From assembly GCF_000376425.1 (NCBI RefSeq), contig NZ_AQWL01000013.1:25447-89446 (forward strand): a stretch of 64,000 bases of DNA, in the 5' to 3' direction. The DNA comes from Thiobacillus denitrificans DSM 12475 (lineage in GTDB: Bacteria; Pseudomonadota; Gammaproteobacteria; Burkholderiales; Thiobacillaceae). The notes below the pieces were generated by a model. The model was not told the DNA's origin. It did no database searches and was given only the letters and a program-made list of their open reading frames with translations. This document shows, piece after piece, positions 63,298 through 64,000 of the stretch; position 1 is the stretch's first letter; every line of letters begins with the position of its first letter. The position numbers and the translations under genes are program-made.

Positions 63298-63315
63298 TTT
63301 TCGCGGACGCGAAAC
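63298..63315. repeat. Palindrome copy f (TTTTCGCG-GA-CGCGAAAC)
   Basis: One mismatch at the outer end. It overlaps the first bases of the long repeat copy B. Confidence 0.85.
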
Positions 63316-63694
63316 GCTCTTCAATCAACCTGCTGTTATTCAGGCCATGCCTTTGCCGGGATACGGAGTGCCGCCCGCTTTGGCGGGCGTCAGGGCTAGC
63401 GCCCCGCCTCCTACCGGCAAACCCGAAGCAGTGCTTCGGGCAGGGGCTACATGGCCTTCTAGGGGCCCTACAGACAAACCAGCCGAAGGATGGGCTTCCA
63501 TGGGGGTGAGGTGTTGGGTGTGGCTCTTGAGCTGGACGCGTAGCGTCGAGCGTGCAGGTGCGGGGTCAAGCCTAGCGGCTTAGGGGGGTGTGGCGTGGCG
63601 TTGACGTGGTTGTTCCCGGTGGCCTCTTACCGGGAGCGTTCCGGCGGCGCGTCGGCTCACGCCCCTGATTGAACGTAGTCAAACGGTGGCCTGC
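63309..63694 (+). repeat. Long structured non-coding repeat, copy B
   Basis: A direct repeat of 51840-52226, about 386 bases. The same hairpins are kept: CGCCCGC/GCGGGCG, CCCGAAGC-AGT-GCTTCGGG, GACGC-GTA-GCGTC and GTTCCCGGT/ACCGGGAGC. Loop bases change more than stems. Sequence on both sides of the repeat is unrelated to that around copy A. Confidence 0.85.
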
Positions 63695-63750
63695 TTTGTA
63701 AGCAATCAACAAAGACTGCTAGGCTGCGTCTTTTTAGGCTGGGCTACAAC

Positions 63751-63933
63751 ATGTTTTCTTTTCAGCTCCTGGAAAACCATGCAGGTTTGCGCTTAGTTGG
63801 CCCTCACATGGCCTTTAAAGAGTTGCACGACGTAGTACATCATGTGAACGAGCACAGCCCCATAATCAGAGACAAGGAAGGGTTTTTTATGGCCCTTGCC
63901 TACGATGGGGTCTCCTCGTTTTCAGTGCAATAA
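63751..63933 (+). CDS. DUF6904-like protein, possibly truncated
   Basis: A 60-residue frame MFSFQLLENHAGLRLVGPHM continuing AFKELHDVVHHVNEHSP, then EGFFMALAYDGVSS. It resembles the start of DUF6904 proteins (N-x-AGL-x-L-x-G, LHD-x-VH, and a late LAYD block), which are usually longer. The frame ends soon after LAYDG, so the gene may be broken. The assignment is from memory of the family pattern. Confidence 0.4.
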   Translation: MFSFQLLENHAGLRLVGPHMAFKELHDVVHHVNEHSPIIRDKEGFFMALAYDGVSSFSVQ

Positions 63934-64000
63934 GTGACGGTACGCAAAGCTAGCACTGGCGCGGGGGTGGTCTGGGTAGACCGTTGATTTCATTGACTTT

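Noticed and set aside
39500-64000. CRISPR array search
   Set aside because: Direct repeats seen (GGTGCG hexamers, long repeat, short palindromes) lack the regular spacing and unique spacers of CRISPR, and no cas gene is present.

Overview
The window looks like a GC-rich betaproteobacterial chromosome, probably of the Thiobacillus / Hydrogenophilales-Nitrosomonadales type. The clues are the gene order parAB-atpIBEFHAGDC-glmUS, the neighbourhood dsbA-SPOR-argS-priA-hemE-gltDB, and the betaproteobacterial sequence style of AtpD and GltB. The genus is inferred from general recollection of gene order, not from a database search.

Positions 1-39,400 are chromosomal backbone. The end of parA and all of parB are followed by a complete F1Fo ATP synthase operon with a strong terminator, an OmpA-type envelope protein, and glmU-glmS for UDP-GlcNAc supply. 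A minus-strand block carries a NarL-type regulator, a short-chain dehydrogenase, dsbA, a SPOR protein, argS, priA, a Tim44-domain protein, hemE and small secreted proteins. Next come a FadL-type porin, a lipoprotein, an EF-hand/BON protein, a DUF1328 protein, a GlrK-lipoprotein-GlrR envelope-stress signalling operon, and gltDB. The backbone ends with an exo/endonuclease-phosphatase and a GH63-like glucosidase.

At 39,391-39,489 the backbone stops at a tRNA terminator and the displaced 3' half of a tRNA-Ala (apparent anticodon CGC). A tyrosine integrase follows directly, marking the left junction of an integrated element. Positions 39.6-51.4 kb are a defence-type island. It holds a two-gene module (NdpA-like nucleoid-associated protein plus a two-TM protein) facing a six-gene operon in which a type III restriction-modification pair (mod and res) is split by three extra genes: a DUF262 protein, a DUF3696 AAA ATPase and a DUF4160-like protein. 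This is the best candidate for an under-described system.

From 51.5 kb to the end lies plasmid/ICE-like DNA. It has a toxin-antitoxin pair, two VbhA-like orphan antitoxins, a YkgJ protein, a mobilisation module (LPD7 relaxase, accessory protein, candidate oriT), a divergent stbABC-like operon, and part of a type IV secretion system (a lipoprotein, VirB6 and VirB5). A fragment of a second integrase marks its left edge. Two signals here are not explained by genes: an 18-22 bp palindrome (TTTTCGCG-NN-CGCGAAAA) present six times, sometimes inside coding sequence in frame, and a roughly 387-bp multi-hairpin non-coding repeat present twice in full and once in part. A small gene also appears to be overprinted inside the relaxase gene.
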